The position numbers were made by a program, and so were the translations under genes. A DNA stretch of 64,000 nt from Branchiostoma floridae (Eukaryota > Chordata > Leptocardii > Amphioxiformes > Branchiostomatidae): NCBI RefSeq assembly GCF_000003815.2, contig NC_049996.1, forward strand, positions 1,159,246 to 1,223,245, read 5' to 3'. Position 1 is the first letter of the stretch, and every line of letters begins with the position of its first letter. Below the pieces are notes generated by a model, which saw nothing but the letters and a program-made list of their open reading frames with translations, was not told the origin of the DNA and made no database searches. Shown here piece by piece: positions 53,519 through 64,000 of this stretch.

Positions 53519-54853
53519 TTTTCATCCTTTTTATGAACCTAAAAGTTTTCATCCTTTTATGAACCTAAAAAGTTGTCCCTTTTATGAACCTAAAAAGTTG
53601 TCCCTTTTATGAACCTTAAAAGTTGTCCCTTTTTTATAAATCTAACATGTTGTCATCCTTTTATGAACCCAAAAGTTGTCATACTTCTATTAGTCTAAAA
53701 ACTTGTCATCCATTTATGAACATAAAAGTTGTATTCCTTTTATGAATCTAAAAGTTTTCATTCTTTTATATGAACCAAAAATGTTGTAGACTTTTTATGA
53801 ACCTAAAAATTTGTCACTCATTCATGAACCTAAAAAGTTGTCCTTTCATGAACCTAAAACTTTTATGAGACTAAAAGTTGTTTTATGGACACAAAGAGTT
53901 GTCATCTTTTTTTAAAACCAAAAAGTAACAGTGTCATTCTTTTTTTGAACCTGAAAGTTTTCATCCTTTTATAAACATAAAAGTTACCATCCTTTTCTGA
54001 ACCTAAAAGTTGTCTTTTATTCTGAACCTAAAAGTTGCCATCCTTTTCTGAACCTAAAAGTTGCCATCCTTTTCTGAACCTAAAAGTTGTCTTTTTTTCT
54101 GAACCTAAAAGTTGCCATCCTTTTCTGAACCTAAAAGTTGCCATCCTTTTCTGAACCTAAAAGTTGCCATCCTTTTCTGAACCTAAAAGTTGCCATCCTT
54201 TTCTGAACCTAAAAGTTGCCATCCTTTTCTGAACTTTAAAAAGTTGCCATGTCATCCTTTGATGAACCTAAAATGTTGCCATGTCATCCTTCGATGGACC
54301 TAAAAAGTTTTTACCCGTTGATGAAAATTGAAACTTTGAAGTTGTACTTTGATGAACCAAAAATGTTGTCATACTTTTAGGAAGAGAAAGTTGTTATCCT
54401 TTCCTGAACCTAAAAGTTGCCATCCTTTTCTGAACCTAAAAGTTGCCATCCTTTTCTGAACCTAAAGGATGTCATCCTTTGATGAACTTAAAAAAGTTGC
54501 CATCCTTTTATGAACCTAAAAAAGTTGCCATCCTTTTCTGAACCTAAAAGTTGCCATCCTTTTCTGAACCTAAAAGTTGCCATCCTTTTCGGAACCTAAA
54601 AGTTGCCATCCTTTGATGAACTTAAAAAAGTTGCCATGTCATCCTTCGATGGACCTAAAAAGTTTTTACCCGTTGATGAAAATTGAAACTTTGAAGTTGT
54701 ACTTTGATGAACCAAAAATGTTGTCATACTTTTAGGAAGAGAAAGTTGTTATCCTTTTCTGAACCTAAAAGTTGGTATCCTTTTGGAAACGCAAAAGTTG
54801 ACATCCATTTATGAACCTAAAAGTTGTAATCCTTTTATAAACCTAAAAGTTGT
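53519..54853 (+). repeat. 26-bp minisatellite with higher-order duplication
   Basis: Unit aacctaaaagttgccatcct + tttctg, about 50 copies, most regular at 54000-54240 and very diverged at the edges. A ~130-bp irregular segment (54272-54401, with gatggacctaaaaagttttt) recurs almost exactly 354 bp later (54626-54755), so a multi-unit block was duplicated. Confidence 0.93.
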
Positions 54854-57000
54854 ATCTATAATGTAACTGCCTTAAGCTCCAATGCTTCCATTTCAGTAAC
54901 ATGTTCACCACTAGGGAAATGTTGCAGACATAATGGCATCTGTAATTCAGTTTCGGTCTGAAGAACTCATTATTGAGATGGAAAATGATCATGATCAGGA
55001 ATTAAATCAGCGATAGAGTGGAGGTTATGTGATCATGTTACATATAAACTGTTGAGATAACATAGTTACATTGTATATTGTGTACATTACATTCTATGGA
55101 TATGATTTATTATTAGACAATCTTGCAAATAATACTTATAGAATCAATCAAATTCTACAACAGGACAAATTATGGAGATTGCTTCTGGATAATTTTCTGT
55201 GATCCTGTTTTGGGGTCAAATAATTGTCATAAGCAGTCAAACACACTTTAAAATATAGATAATGCATGCATGTACAAATGTACACATCAGTACAAGGTAG
55301 ATGAAAAGGTAGATTTGGAGATACATTTGGAGGTACATGTGCATTTTGTAAAGGTAAATAGTCCCCATAGCCTTTTTGAGGCCATAGGAGCAGTTGTTGA
55401 TCTGCTGTCTCCAAGGCACAGTATTGGAAGGTGTAGCCCATCCCTTTCCTTCCACTGCCTTTTACCTCCCCACCTGAAGTCTGGTATCTGTCTTACAACT
55501 AGGTGTAGTGAGGAAAGTTGTGTTAAGTGTCTTTCCCTAGGCTAGGAGACAGCATCTAGCCAAGAATGCCAGGAATCAGTGACCTCTCAATCTTGTGTCC
55601 ACTAGCTTAGCCACTAGACCATTCCATGCGACAAACAGTTGCACAGAATATCCACGTCTTTAGAAGTTTGTCAAAGTAAGAGACTTTCAGATGCAAATTT
55701 AATCAACGATTATTTTTGTCTGTGTTACAGAAACAAAATCCTTCACATTATTAGAAATATTACATGTATTTATGCATGATACATTGTATATCATGCATTT
55801 ATTTGTATCAGTGTCAGTTTATAAAATATAATGCAGTAGGGACAAGTTTATATCATATTTTCATGGCTTATATGAATAGTTATATAAATTAGCTATAGAA
55901 ATTATCAATGCAAAATGTGACCAATATTGTACATGCATGTTGAAGCGTAAGTTTATCAATAAAATGATATATAGTATTTTTAATTCATTCTGTAATTTGA
56001 GGTCTTTTTGTCAATAGATGGTATGATATCATTATGAACTTATTAAGAAAAGCATGCTAATTGAATTTTGGTCTTTCATGTCTCAGTTATACTGTTACAG
56101 TATTACTTTCATTCACAAAGTATCATTATAAATATAGTTTATAGACCTATAGAATGCTACCTTATTTGTTATGAATATATCTTTTAATTTGGAGATAATT
56201 AAAATAGCTGACCATGTAATTTGGTTACACTCTTTCGCTTGAAAAGTTACAAATTTCAAATTCTTAGATCAAAGTGTCTTAATCAAAATCTACCCCAAAC
56301 TGACAAAAGAACAGATAGTTTGGCTTCTGAAATGAAATTATGTTGGGGAAACAATCTATGATGATAAATTTGGGGGTCTCAACTCTCATATCCATAAGTC
56401 TTAACCCCAAATTGACAAAAATAATTAGCATTTCGGTTCATGACGTCAAAACATGTCCCGGAAGTATGGTAGTTCCGGTTGTTTGAGGGTCTATAGACGT
56501 CAGTACAGTACTTTTCCTGAAGTCGGGGCAGAGAGGGTGATGTCATATCGTACGATGGAATTGCGTGGGTGGAACATTGTTCAATGAAGGGGCTATATCG
56601 ACTGCGTCTAACAGTATTATGGGGTATGATGGAGCGATGAGAAAATGTCTGCTTCCGTCCGACCTGCCTTGCAAATTACTCGGGCAAGGGTAATTGGTAT
56701 GGATTTCCTATAGGTGGCGATGAAATCATGCTGCCACAAGACAAGTAATTTCTTGGGGCATTTCATCATCTCAGTGCAGAGTTGTACGCTTCTTTCATGC
56801 TTGGAATGGTCGGGTGAAGGTCTGGTTGAATGATTTTAAAGCAGATTTTGGAAAGCTGGAACGATGTGCATTTTTTCTTTGTAGGTTATAACATTGATTC
56901 TCATCCAACGCAAGGTGAAATCATGTTTCTGTATCTGTAATAATTCTATATCAGATCTATATACTATAGGCAGTATAACTGCCCTTCAGTGTAACACACC
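54854..57000. other. AT-rich; moderately GC block at 56430-56830
   Basis: No gene recognised. 56430-56830 has more CpG than its surroundings and few repeats (for example cattactcgggcaagggtaattgg-like sequence near 56675-56700); it may be a regulatory element, but this is only composition-based. Confidence 0.3.
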
Positions 57001-57240
57001 AGCTTCTGTTTGTTTGTATTGCATACAAGGTAAACTGCCTCATGGTGTAACACACCAGGTTTGTACTGAAGAGTACATGCTAAATATACGGACAGATTTA
57101 TTTGATCTACTCAAAACGGAAAGAACCCCTACTCTTTTTGATAAGTGTGGTGGGTTCTTTAACATGCTTGAGGTGTGGCTCTCCTCAAAACTCGAGGGAT
57201 GTCCCTATTCAAAGTCAGGTACTAATTTCTACCTGAGTAA
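57001..57240 (-). mobile_element. tRNA-derived SINE, copy 3 (inverted)
   Basis: Reverse complement of the SINE tail: gtttgtttgtattgcataca, ggacagatttatttgatc, ctactctttttgataagtgt, ggtgtggctctcctc. A 163-codon frame across it (56894-57385) is therefore not a gene. Confidence 0.75.
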
Positions 57241-59263
57241 AGCGAGGACTTTTGTGAAAAAGTGTTTTTTTTATAGCTCAACGTTGGGGACAATTTTGGA
57301 TAAAATCATTATAGAACTTGTTTCTAGTTGTACCAGTCTGAAAAAATTGATCCTTTGTAAAAAAAGAAACGGATTCTGGATGTAGCAAAATAGAGCATTG
57401 TTTTGAGTATTGCCCATTCACACATTTTCACCTAAACCTGACCTGTACCTCAATTTTCTATACTGGCACCCACTCCTATTTTGCACACTTTATTCTAAAC
57501 CCTTTGATAGTGATATTAAAATCATATAGTAAGAGGGCATCATATAGACAGAGGGCTTGGAGGACATCTTTAATCAGATAACACTTATTGAAACAGACTA
57601 TCTGATCGAGAAAATGTGTGATAATGTAGTACAGACTTTTCCCTCTGACTTCTTTTATGCTGGTAATCCAGTTCAGTGCACTATTCTTTTACATCTGAGG
57701 ACCAGTGAATCCCCTTGATGAGGCCTTAAGGTTCACTTCAATGTACAACGTGGGCTTAACATAAGTGAGGAACAAGGGTATTACAGGCCTTGTGGGGAAT
57801 TTCAAATGCATAGGCACTAAAACTGGTTCCTGGAAAATAAAACTGTAATAAAACCACATCCCTAACAAGGCCACAGACCTTCTTGTCTAGCACACCAATT
57901 TGACAGATTTTGAAAACATGGTCTCTTCTGGAACCTGGAAACATTGGATTTAGCCCTCGGCTGCTTTTTATTTTACCGTAGTTCTGACTACAGAGAAAAT
58001 GTTATTGGAAAGTGGAGAACTTGGAAGTGGGATTTAATGTTAGCGTGGGTGGGTTTTGCAGTTTGCGTGGGTGGGTTGAACGTCCCCGCGGATGCGTGGG
58101 TGGCGGGATCGCTGCAGGCGATGGATCCCACGGCACACTTCTAGTGGCTTCAATGATGCGTTGATAATGATGAGTCGGCAGAAATCCATCCCCGATGACT
58201 CCGTACGCCGTTCGGCAGGCGGATTTATTTTCTGAATGGCGGAGCACGGTACGGTCAATGAGCAACGGACGGGATGGATGACATCATCCTTCCAGCCGCC
58301 GATTTTGTCGGGCGCATCCATTTGTTAGGAAATTTGATAGCTCATAGAGACAGCATATGACTGAGAATAGAATTGTCCTTTAAAAGGAAATAGTAGCATT
58401 TTGGTAATAGGGCAAATTCCATTTATAGTAAAGGCAGAACGCAGTTGAACTGTGCATTAAAATCCCAAAATAAGTTATTCTAATTTTCATGTAGATTGAA
58501 TTGTCTTCTTGTAATTGAAAAATTGTATTTGCATACTTTTTGAAATGAATTTGTTACAGGTAGGAGGTGACATGTACCCACCATTGACATAATCTTAATC
58601 AAAATGCATATACGTATTGTGTTTTTTTGATTAATAAATTCTGATTAATATTTATAATGATATTCTAAGTGTTGGAAAGACATTTAAATGTATACAAAAA
58701 TATACTAATCCCTGCGCATAATTGATAGAAGTATTACTCCTTTTTTGCAAAATTAAAAAAAAAGTTTTTCAACTTTACCTGTCCTTAGTGCTGAATAGTG
58801 ACTTATTCTGCACATGTACAATTTCTGTGCTTAAAGTAGCAAAAACAACACTTTGTTGCATTGATTGAATCTTTTGCAATGATTACTTACTTTTTACTAG
58901 ATGTACTACTAAAAACCTATTTTGTTCTTCTATAGAAGGTATTAACAAGAGGGTTTTTCACCTGAACATGATACCCTCACAGAGGGTTTTGTTCAGTATT
59001 TGATTGAGATTGAGATTGAGGGTTTACAAAGAGAATAGTTGAAGATTAATCAGAATAGTACTAGTAGATGAAATGCTTTCAAAAACAATGTGGTTGCTTT
59101 GATTTGAAGATTTAAAGGGAATTGCTGCCTTTATATCAAATGTCCGTTGGGGCTCATAAAAGGAATTTTCCATTGAAAAAGAAACCATCATTAGTGAAGA
59201 CAGTGTAAAAGGTTATCATGGGGGATGATTAGGGTCGTTAGAAGGTGCTCAAACTGACGGCTT
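57241..59263. other. no gene; GC-rich patch at 58010-58330
   Basis: The patch carries cgtgggtgggtt repeats (58047, 58067) and overlapping frames on both strands (up to 93 codons) without recognisable domains. Elsewhere AT-rich. Confidence 0.3.
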
Positions 59264-59445
59264 GGGACTCATTAGTAACTTAACAAGGGACTGGGTTACA
59301 AGGGGCAAACCATTAGTGACGTAGCAAGGTGGAGGAGTCAAAGGGACAAGTCATTAGTGACTTGACATATTTCAAGAGTTTTAGGGGCAAGCTTTTAGTC
59401 TTGTTCTAAGTGTACTTTGTAAAGGATTAGAATCATTAGTGCCTC
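59264..59445 (+). repeat. spaced repeat, ~40-bp unit, five degenerate copies
   Basis: tgggactcattagtaactta, ggggcaaaccattagtgacg, gggacaagtcattagtgact, ggggcaagcttttagtct and gaatcattagtgcctcag occur about every 35-45 bp. The conserved core is cattagtgac. Confidence 0.55.
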
Positions 59446-59539
59446 AGAAGATACCAATTTATTTGTATAATAGATATATAGAGAAGTTTATTTGCAAGTT
59501 CGTGCCCGAGGGCTAATTGCAAGTACATGGTATACACAT

Positions 59540-59890
59540 AGTGACAATGGACAGTCATAAACAATGTTCTAATCTAATACTAGTGTTGGCTATTTCTAAG
59601 CAGGTTGGGTTTGACTTCTTTTTTTGGAAGCAGAGGGAGACGAAAAGCCCCACATTTTCTAAAATTTGTGGGTTCTGCGATTTCAAGAGAAAAGTGGCCT
59701 TCTGTTTGTCTGTCAATGTGGGGAAGTTGGGATAAGTCTTTGTGACTTCTCTAAACAGGGTGATTCTTTCGGTTTCGTTGAATGAACATTTGGAAATGAA
59801 ATGTGTTTCGTCTCCCACTGCTTTAGATGTACAATATTTACAAATCCTTTCACACACTGGTAATCTATAAGCACTTAGGAGAAGTTTTGG
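59540..59890 (-). pseudogene. LINE C-terminal zinc-knuckle fragment
   Basis: Minus-strand frame: LPVCERICKYCTSKAVGDET, HFISKCSFNETER, LFREVTKTYPNF, LTDKQKATFLL. The R-x-C-x2-C-x7-DE-x-HF-x4-C pattern is the known C-terminal motif of several LINE reverse transcriptases. Only the last ~100 residues are present, so it is a 5'-truncated remnant. Confidence 0.65.
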
Positions 59891-60403
59891 ATGTTATACA
59901 GAGAGCCTGGACAATATGCTATATTCAAGCGTACAAAGTTATGATAGAAGTTACATGTAGCTATTACTCATAGCTCTCTTATCTAGGAGATTTGAGAACA
60001 TAGAGAATTGACATGTATATGGCATAATTGTAGCCTATTATGATCATACTGAGTATGCAATTCTGATTGTAATATCTATGACTTTGAACACTTTCAAAAT
60101 GGCCTGGGCTCATCAACCAAATTATAACATTACTGTATGCTTCAAGTTTTAGTCTTATCATGTATTTTGCTGCTTTTCATGACATTGTTATTTTTCCATG
60201 TCATTTCATGTCTTTTGTATTACTCAACATCATCTCTACGTCGGGGTATGATGTTGTGTGATATCATTGTATAACGATGATATGCATATGGATCCGACCC
60301 GGCCCCATATCATATCATACATGCATGTGTCATTCTTTGGTGCTTTCCCTCACAGGTGACCGGTGAAAGGAAATATGCATTTCAGAATCAGAAAAGCAGA
60401 TAC
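59891..60403. other. no gene recognised
   Basis: AT-rich; nothing assigned. Confidence 0.3.
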
Positions 60404-61200
60404 GGGGTATGTACTGATGCACAGCTGATGCAGATTGATACATGTGTAGCTGTGGTGTGGTAGACAGATGTTTACATGTACATACAGATGTAGATACTGC
60501 ATCTGTACATGTACATTGCATAGCTACTGTTACAGTTACTGTAGTTGTGGTGTAGTAGACTAGCCTGTGCATCTTCTGCAGATGTATACATAGGTGTTGC
60601 AGCTGTACATGTGCAGCTGTCATGCATAGATGCATCTATGCATGTACCTGTAGCTGCTGTTACTGTAGTAACTGTTGTGATGTGGTAGACTAGCTGGTGC
60701 ATCTGCTGCAGATGTATACATAATTGCTACAGCTGCACATGTGTAGCATGGGTAGCTGTCATGTGCAGATGGAGATGTACAATGTTGATGCTGCATCTGT
60801 ACATGTACATGTACATTGTGTAGCTGCAGTTACTGTAACAGTAGTCGTGGTGGTATGGTAGACTAGCCTGTGCATAGCATCTGCTGTAGATGTATGCATA
60901 ATTGCTACAGCAGCACATGTGTAGCTTGAGTAGCTGTCATGTGAAGATGCAGATGTACAATATAGATGCTGCATCTGTACATGTACATTGTTCATTGTGT
61001 AGCTGCAGTTACAGTTCTTGTGGTATGGTAGACTAGCGAGTATATTTGTTGCAGCTGAAGATCTATACATATAAAGTAGCATGTGTAGCTACTGCAGATG
61101 TAGCTATAGATTCTATAGCTACAGATGTTTATGAGTAGCTGCTGCAGATGTACATGTGTAGCTGTAGAATATAGAAGCTGCACCTATACATTCTGTAGCT
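60404..61200. repeat. minisatellite with agctgcag / tgtacatg motifs
   Basis: ggtagactagc recurs at about 60554 (variant), 60685, 60858 and 61028; spacing 131, 173, 170 bp. Between them lie tgctgcatctgtacatgtac, gtagctgcagttactgt and gctgtcatg(t/c) blocks. Strongly tgtaca/agct biased and partly self-complementary. Frames across it on the minus strand are repeat artefacts. Confidence 0.85.
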
Positions 61201-61844
61201 GCAGTTACAAATTTTAAAGCATTCCTTTCTTGATTTTCTTTCATAATCCAACAATGATGTTGTGTTGTTTTGTTAGGCAGTTTTGCTATAGTTGTAGACT
61301 AAGATGATTTATAAAATTTAGACACAGCTCCACATTGCACATGTATGGCATGTACAATGTAGCTGTGGTGTTGTTACTAAGTTGGTATAGCTGATAACAA
61401 TCATTACTTCATTCACAGGAAGGATCATTACATTTTACACCTCTTTCAACCTTCCTTCTTTCCTATCTTCCCGCCTCTCATTTTTCTGTCATTCTCTTTT
61501 TTCCGCTTTCTATTTGTTCCCTGGGGCTTTCTTCCTCTTTTTTTCTGCCTTTAGAAATGAAATATTATTGCAATTTCAGTCAAATGCACCAAGACGATTT
61601 ATTTCTTCTAAAGTTTTTTTCTATATCTATTGGAACAGTAGGCCAAAGACAAACAGGCAAAATTGGCAGCTTACTTCCTTTATTTCATTAAAAAGGAATC
61701 ATGCTAAAGATAAGTATTTAAATGTGACTTGTTTATAACATGTGTTGGAAGGGAGTACGTGATTAACGAATATTCAATTCTGAATCAAACATTGTCGAAT
61801 ATGGAATGCTAATTGCAAAAAACAAATATTGCAAAAGCACTTAC
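61201..61844. other. pyrimidine-rich tract, no gene
   Basis: 61430-61560 is an almost pure pyrimidine stretch (ctttcaaccttccttctttc onwards). Otherwise nothing recognised. Confidence 0.5.
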
Positions 61845-62650
61845 TACATGTACGTGTAAATGTACATGTAGCTTAAGAAAGAGGAAATTTCCCTCTTACC
61901 AAGATTCAAGTATGTGCTAAGTACCAGAAGTAATACTTTTGGATGAATGTTAAGAGCTAAGTTTTAAAATGGCCATACTTGGAAAGAATGCACATGTACA
62001 TGTAACTTGACAAAAATGCAAATATACCTCTCACTTAGATTTGAGTATGTCTAAAGTACCGGAAATAATTCTTTGATGGATTTTCGTAGCCAAGTTTTAA
62101 AACAGCCATACTGGAAAAGAATGCACATGCACATGTAACATGACAAAAAAATGTAAATATCCCTCTCCTCTTACTTACTTTGGTCGAGTTCCCTTTCAAA
62201 TGAAGAGACTTGACTATCTCGAAAGTAACGGAAATAATGCTTTTTGATGGATTTTTGTATCACGGTTTTTAAACAGCCATACTGCAAAAGATAGCACATG
62301 TTATTGTATATGGAACTTGACAAAAATTGATATGCCTCTCTCTGAAGTTTGTCTAAAATAACGTAAATAGTGCTTCAAAATTTGATGGATTTTAGTACCA
62401 CAGTTTTTAAACAGACATACTGCAAAAGAAAGCACTTGTATTATATAACCTGACAAGAAATGTAAATTTCAATCTCACTGAGATTTGAGTTTGTCTAAAG
62501 TAACGGAAATAGTGCTTTTTGATGAATATTAGCAGCCCAGTTTTTAAACAGCCGGACTTTAAAAGAAAGCACATGTATATGGAAGTTGACAAAAAATGTA
62601 AATTTCCCTCTCCCAGAGACTTGAGTGTGTCTAAAGTACCGTGGATGATG
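61845..62650 (+). repeat. minisatellite, ~135-bp unit, about six copies
   Basis: Repeated order: cacatgtacatgtaac, ttgacaaaaatg, aaatwtccctctc, agatttgagtatgtctaaag, taccggaaataat, gatggattttngtancca, gttttaaacagccatactg. Copies start near 61858, 61988, 62128, 62297, 62434 and 62570. Confidence 0.85.
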
Positions 62651-62831
62651 CGGCGCGTTTGACAGCCGTAAGCTCAAGATAGATGGCACTACGGGAGGGG
62701 AACGTAAGCGTCTGATTGGTGGTGGTGATTTGGGTATTCCCGGGGGTATTCTATTTCCGGTGTCGGGACATAATAGCTTGTCCCGATTGCATGATGAAGG
62801 GAAATGAATGGATCAGGTTTCCGAGAGGCCC
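62651..62831. other. unique spacer between two tandem arrays
   Basis: gatgcggcgcgtttgacagc onwards; GC-normal and not repeated in the window. Confidence 0.5.
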
Positions 62832-64000
62832 AATAGGGTAGCATGTTAGGAACACAGAGAACAGGAACATGATAATTATACAAAATAAATATAACTGGAA
62901 AGGGTAGCATGTTAGGAACACAGAGAACAGGAACATAATAATTATACAAAATAGATATAACTGGATAGGGTAGCATGTTAGGAACACAGAGAACAGGAAC
63001 ATGATAATTATACAAAATGAATATAACTGGATAGGGTAGCATGTTAGGAACACAGAGAACAGGAACATGATAATTATACAAAATAAATATAACTGGAAAG
63101 GGTAGCATGTTAGGAACACAGAGAACAGGAACATAATAATTATACAAAATAGATATAACTGGATAGGGTAGCATGTTAGGAACACAGAGAACAGGAACAT
63201 GATAATTATACAAAATAAATATAACTGGATAGGGTAGCATGTTAGGAACACAGACAACAGGAACATGATAATTATACAAAATAAATATAACTGGATAGGG
63301 TAGCATGTTAGGAACACAGAGAACAGGAACATGATAATTATACAAAATAGATATAGCTGGATAGGGTAGGGTGTTAGGAACACAGAGAACAGGAACATGA
63401 TAATTATACAAAATAAATATAACTGGATAGGGTATCATGTTAGGAACACAGAGAACAGGAACATTATAATTATACAAAATAAATAATACTGGATAGGGTA
63501 GCATGTTAGGAACACAGAGAACAGGAACATGATAATTATACAAAATAAATATTACTGGATAGGGTAGCATGTTAGGAACACAGAGAACAGGAACATGATA
63601 ATTATACAAAATAAATATAACTGGATAGGGTAGCATGTTAGGAACACAGAGACCAGGAACATGATGTTTATACAAAATAAATATTACTGGATAGGGTAGC
63701 ATGTTAGGAACACAGAGAACAGGAACATGATAATTATACAAAATAAATATAACTGGATAGGGTAGCATGTTAGGAACACAGAGACCAGGAACATGATGTT
63801 TATACAAAATAAATATAACTGGATAGGGTATCATGTTAGGAACACAGAGAACAGGAACATGATAATTATACAAAATAGATATAGCTGGATAGGGTATCAT
63901 GTTAGGAACACAGAGAACAGGAACATGATAATTATACAAAATAAATATAACTGGATAGGGTAGCATGTTAGGAACACAGAGAACAGGAACATGATAATTA
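62832..64000. repeat. 66-bp satellite, about 17.7 copies, runs off window
   Basis: Unit ggtagcatgttaggaacaca, gagaacaggaacatgataat, tatacaaaataaatataact, ggatag. Copies differ by a few substitutions (ataatgattat/gtttat variants, ggtatcatg, ggaaag). Because 66 is a multiple of three, two minus-strand frames stay open (425 and 215 codons, 22-residue repeats); these are most likely not genes. Confidence 0.97.

Noticed and set aside
53519..54853. CRISPR-like regular repeats
   Set aside because: 26-bp units are contiguous with no unique spacers and strong drift; eukaryotic context. It is a minisatellite.
56894..57385. 163-codon plus-strand frame
   Set aside because: It runs antisense through the SINE tail at 57001-57240 and has no domain.
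58040..58321. 93-codon minus-strand frame in GC-rich patch
   Set aside because: Several overlapping frames of similar length on the same strand indicate composition-driven openness rather than coding.
62689..63966. 425-codon minus-strand frame of 22-residue repeats (and a 215-codon overlapping frame) as a protein gene
   Set aside because: The DNA is a 66-bp satellite; a period divisible by three keeps frames open in two registers at once, and no start context or splice structure is seen.

Overview
The window looks like non-repeat-masked genomic DNA from a cephalochordate (amphioxus, Branchiostoma-like). This is inferred from small chordate-type genes with introns (a SOCS6/7-type gene and a four-exon FABP gene), a Penelope-like retroelement, very many small MITEs and minisatellites, and four assembly gaps (18937-19109, 20335-20434, 23971-24070, 29585-29684). 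No species can be proved from the sequence alone. There is no operon-like or prokaryotic structure and no CRISPR array.

Layout. 1-7.8 kb: foldback elements, a ~115-bp minisatellite, and the wreck of a THAP + DDE (ISL2EU/Harbinger-related) transposase. 7.8-9.6 kb: a large element whose two ends match a 211-bp MITE at 42.8 kb. 9.95-10.7 kb: an NXPE-domain pseudogene (minus). 11.7-13.6 kb: a non-LTR retrotransposon fragment split by a 950-bp piggyBac-type MITE with exact TTAA target duplication. 16.8-19.3 kb: a nearly full Penelope-like ORF (minus) with reverse transcriptase and GIY-YIG endonuclease. 20.6-23.0 kb: the 3' part of a SOCS6/7 gene (plus), whose last intron carries a tandem duplication that copied the start of the last exon. 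26.3-28.1 kb: a complete FABP gene (minus), 134 aa, with the family's classic exon sizes. 29.1-29.6 kb: terminal exon of a PDMR-repeat protein (minus). 30.2-32.4 kb: a ~230-bp tandem repeat broken by a Tigger/pogo-like element. 33.6-34.9 kb: a candidate three-exon gene (minus) for an 89-aa secreted protein. 35.6 kb: an E2F/CCAAT/YY1-type promoter. 36-49 kb: hAT, Harbinger and Tigger-like MITEs, tRNA-derived SINEs, a probable solo LTR, and a small coding exon at 45.9 kb. 49.2-50.1 kb: a GC-rich promoter and first-exon region with a candidate PP1-docking motif. 50-64 kb: AT-rich intergenic or intronic DNA with several minisatellites, ending in a 66-bp satellite that runs off the window.

Function. 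The recognisable cellular genes are unrelated: SOCS6/7 (E3 ligase adaptor in cytokine/RTK signalling), FABP (lipid binding), and two possible new genes. Most of the window is mobile-element debris. The points most worth following up are the SOCS exon-3 decoy duplication, the small secreted-protein candidate, the PDMR-repeat protein, the near-intact Penelope element, and the CRE-rich piggyBac MITE. I did not find a clear undescribed multi-gene system.
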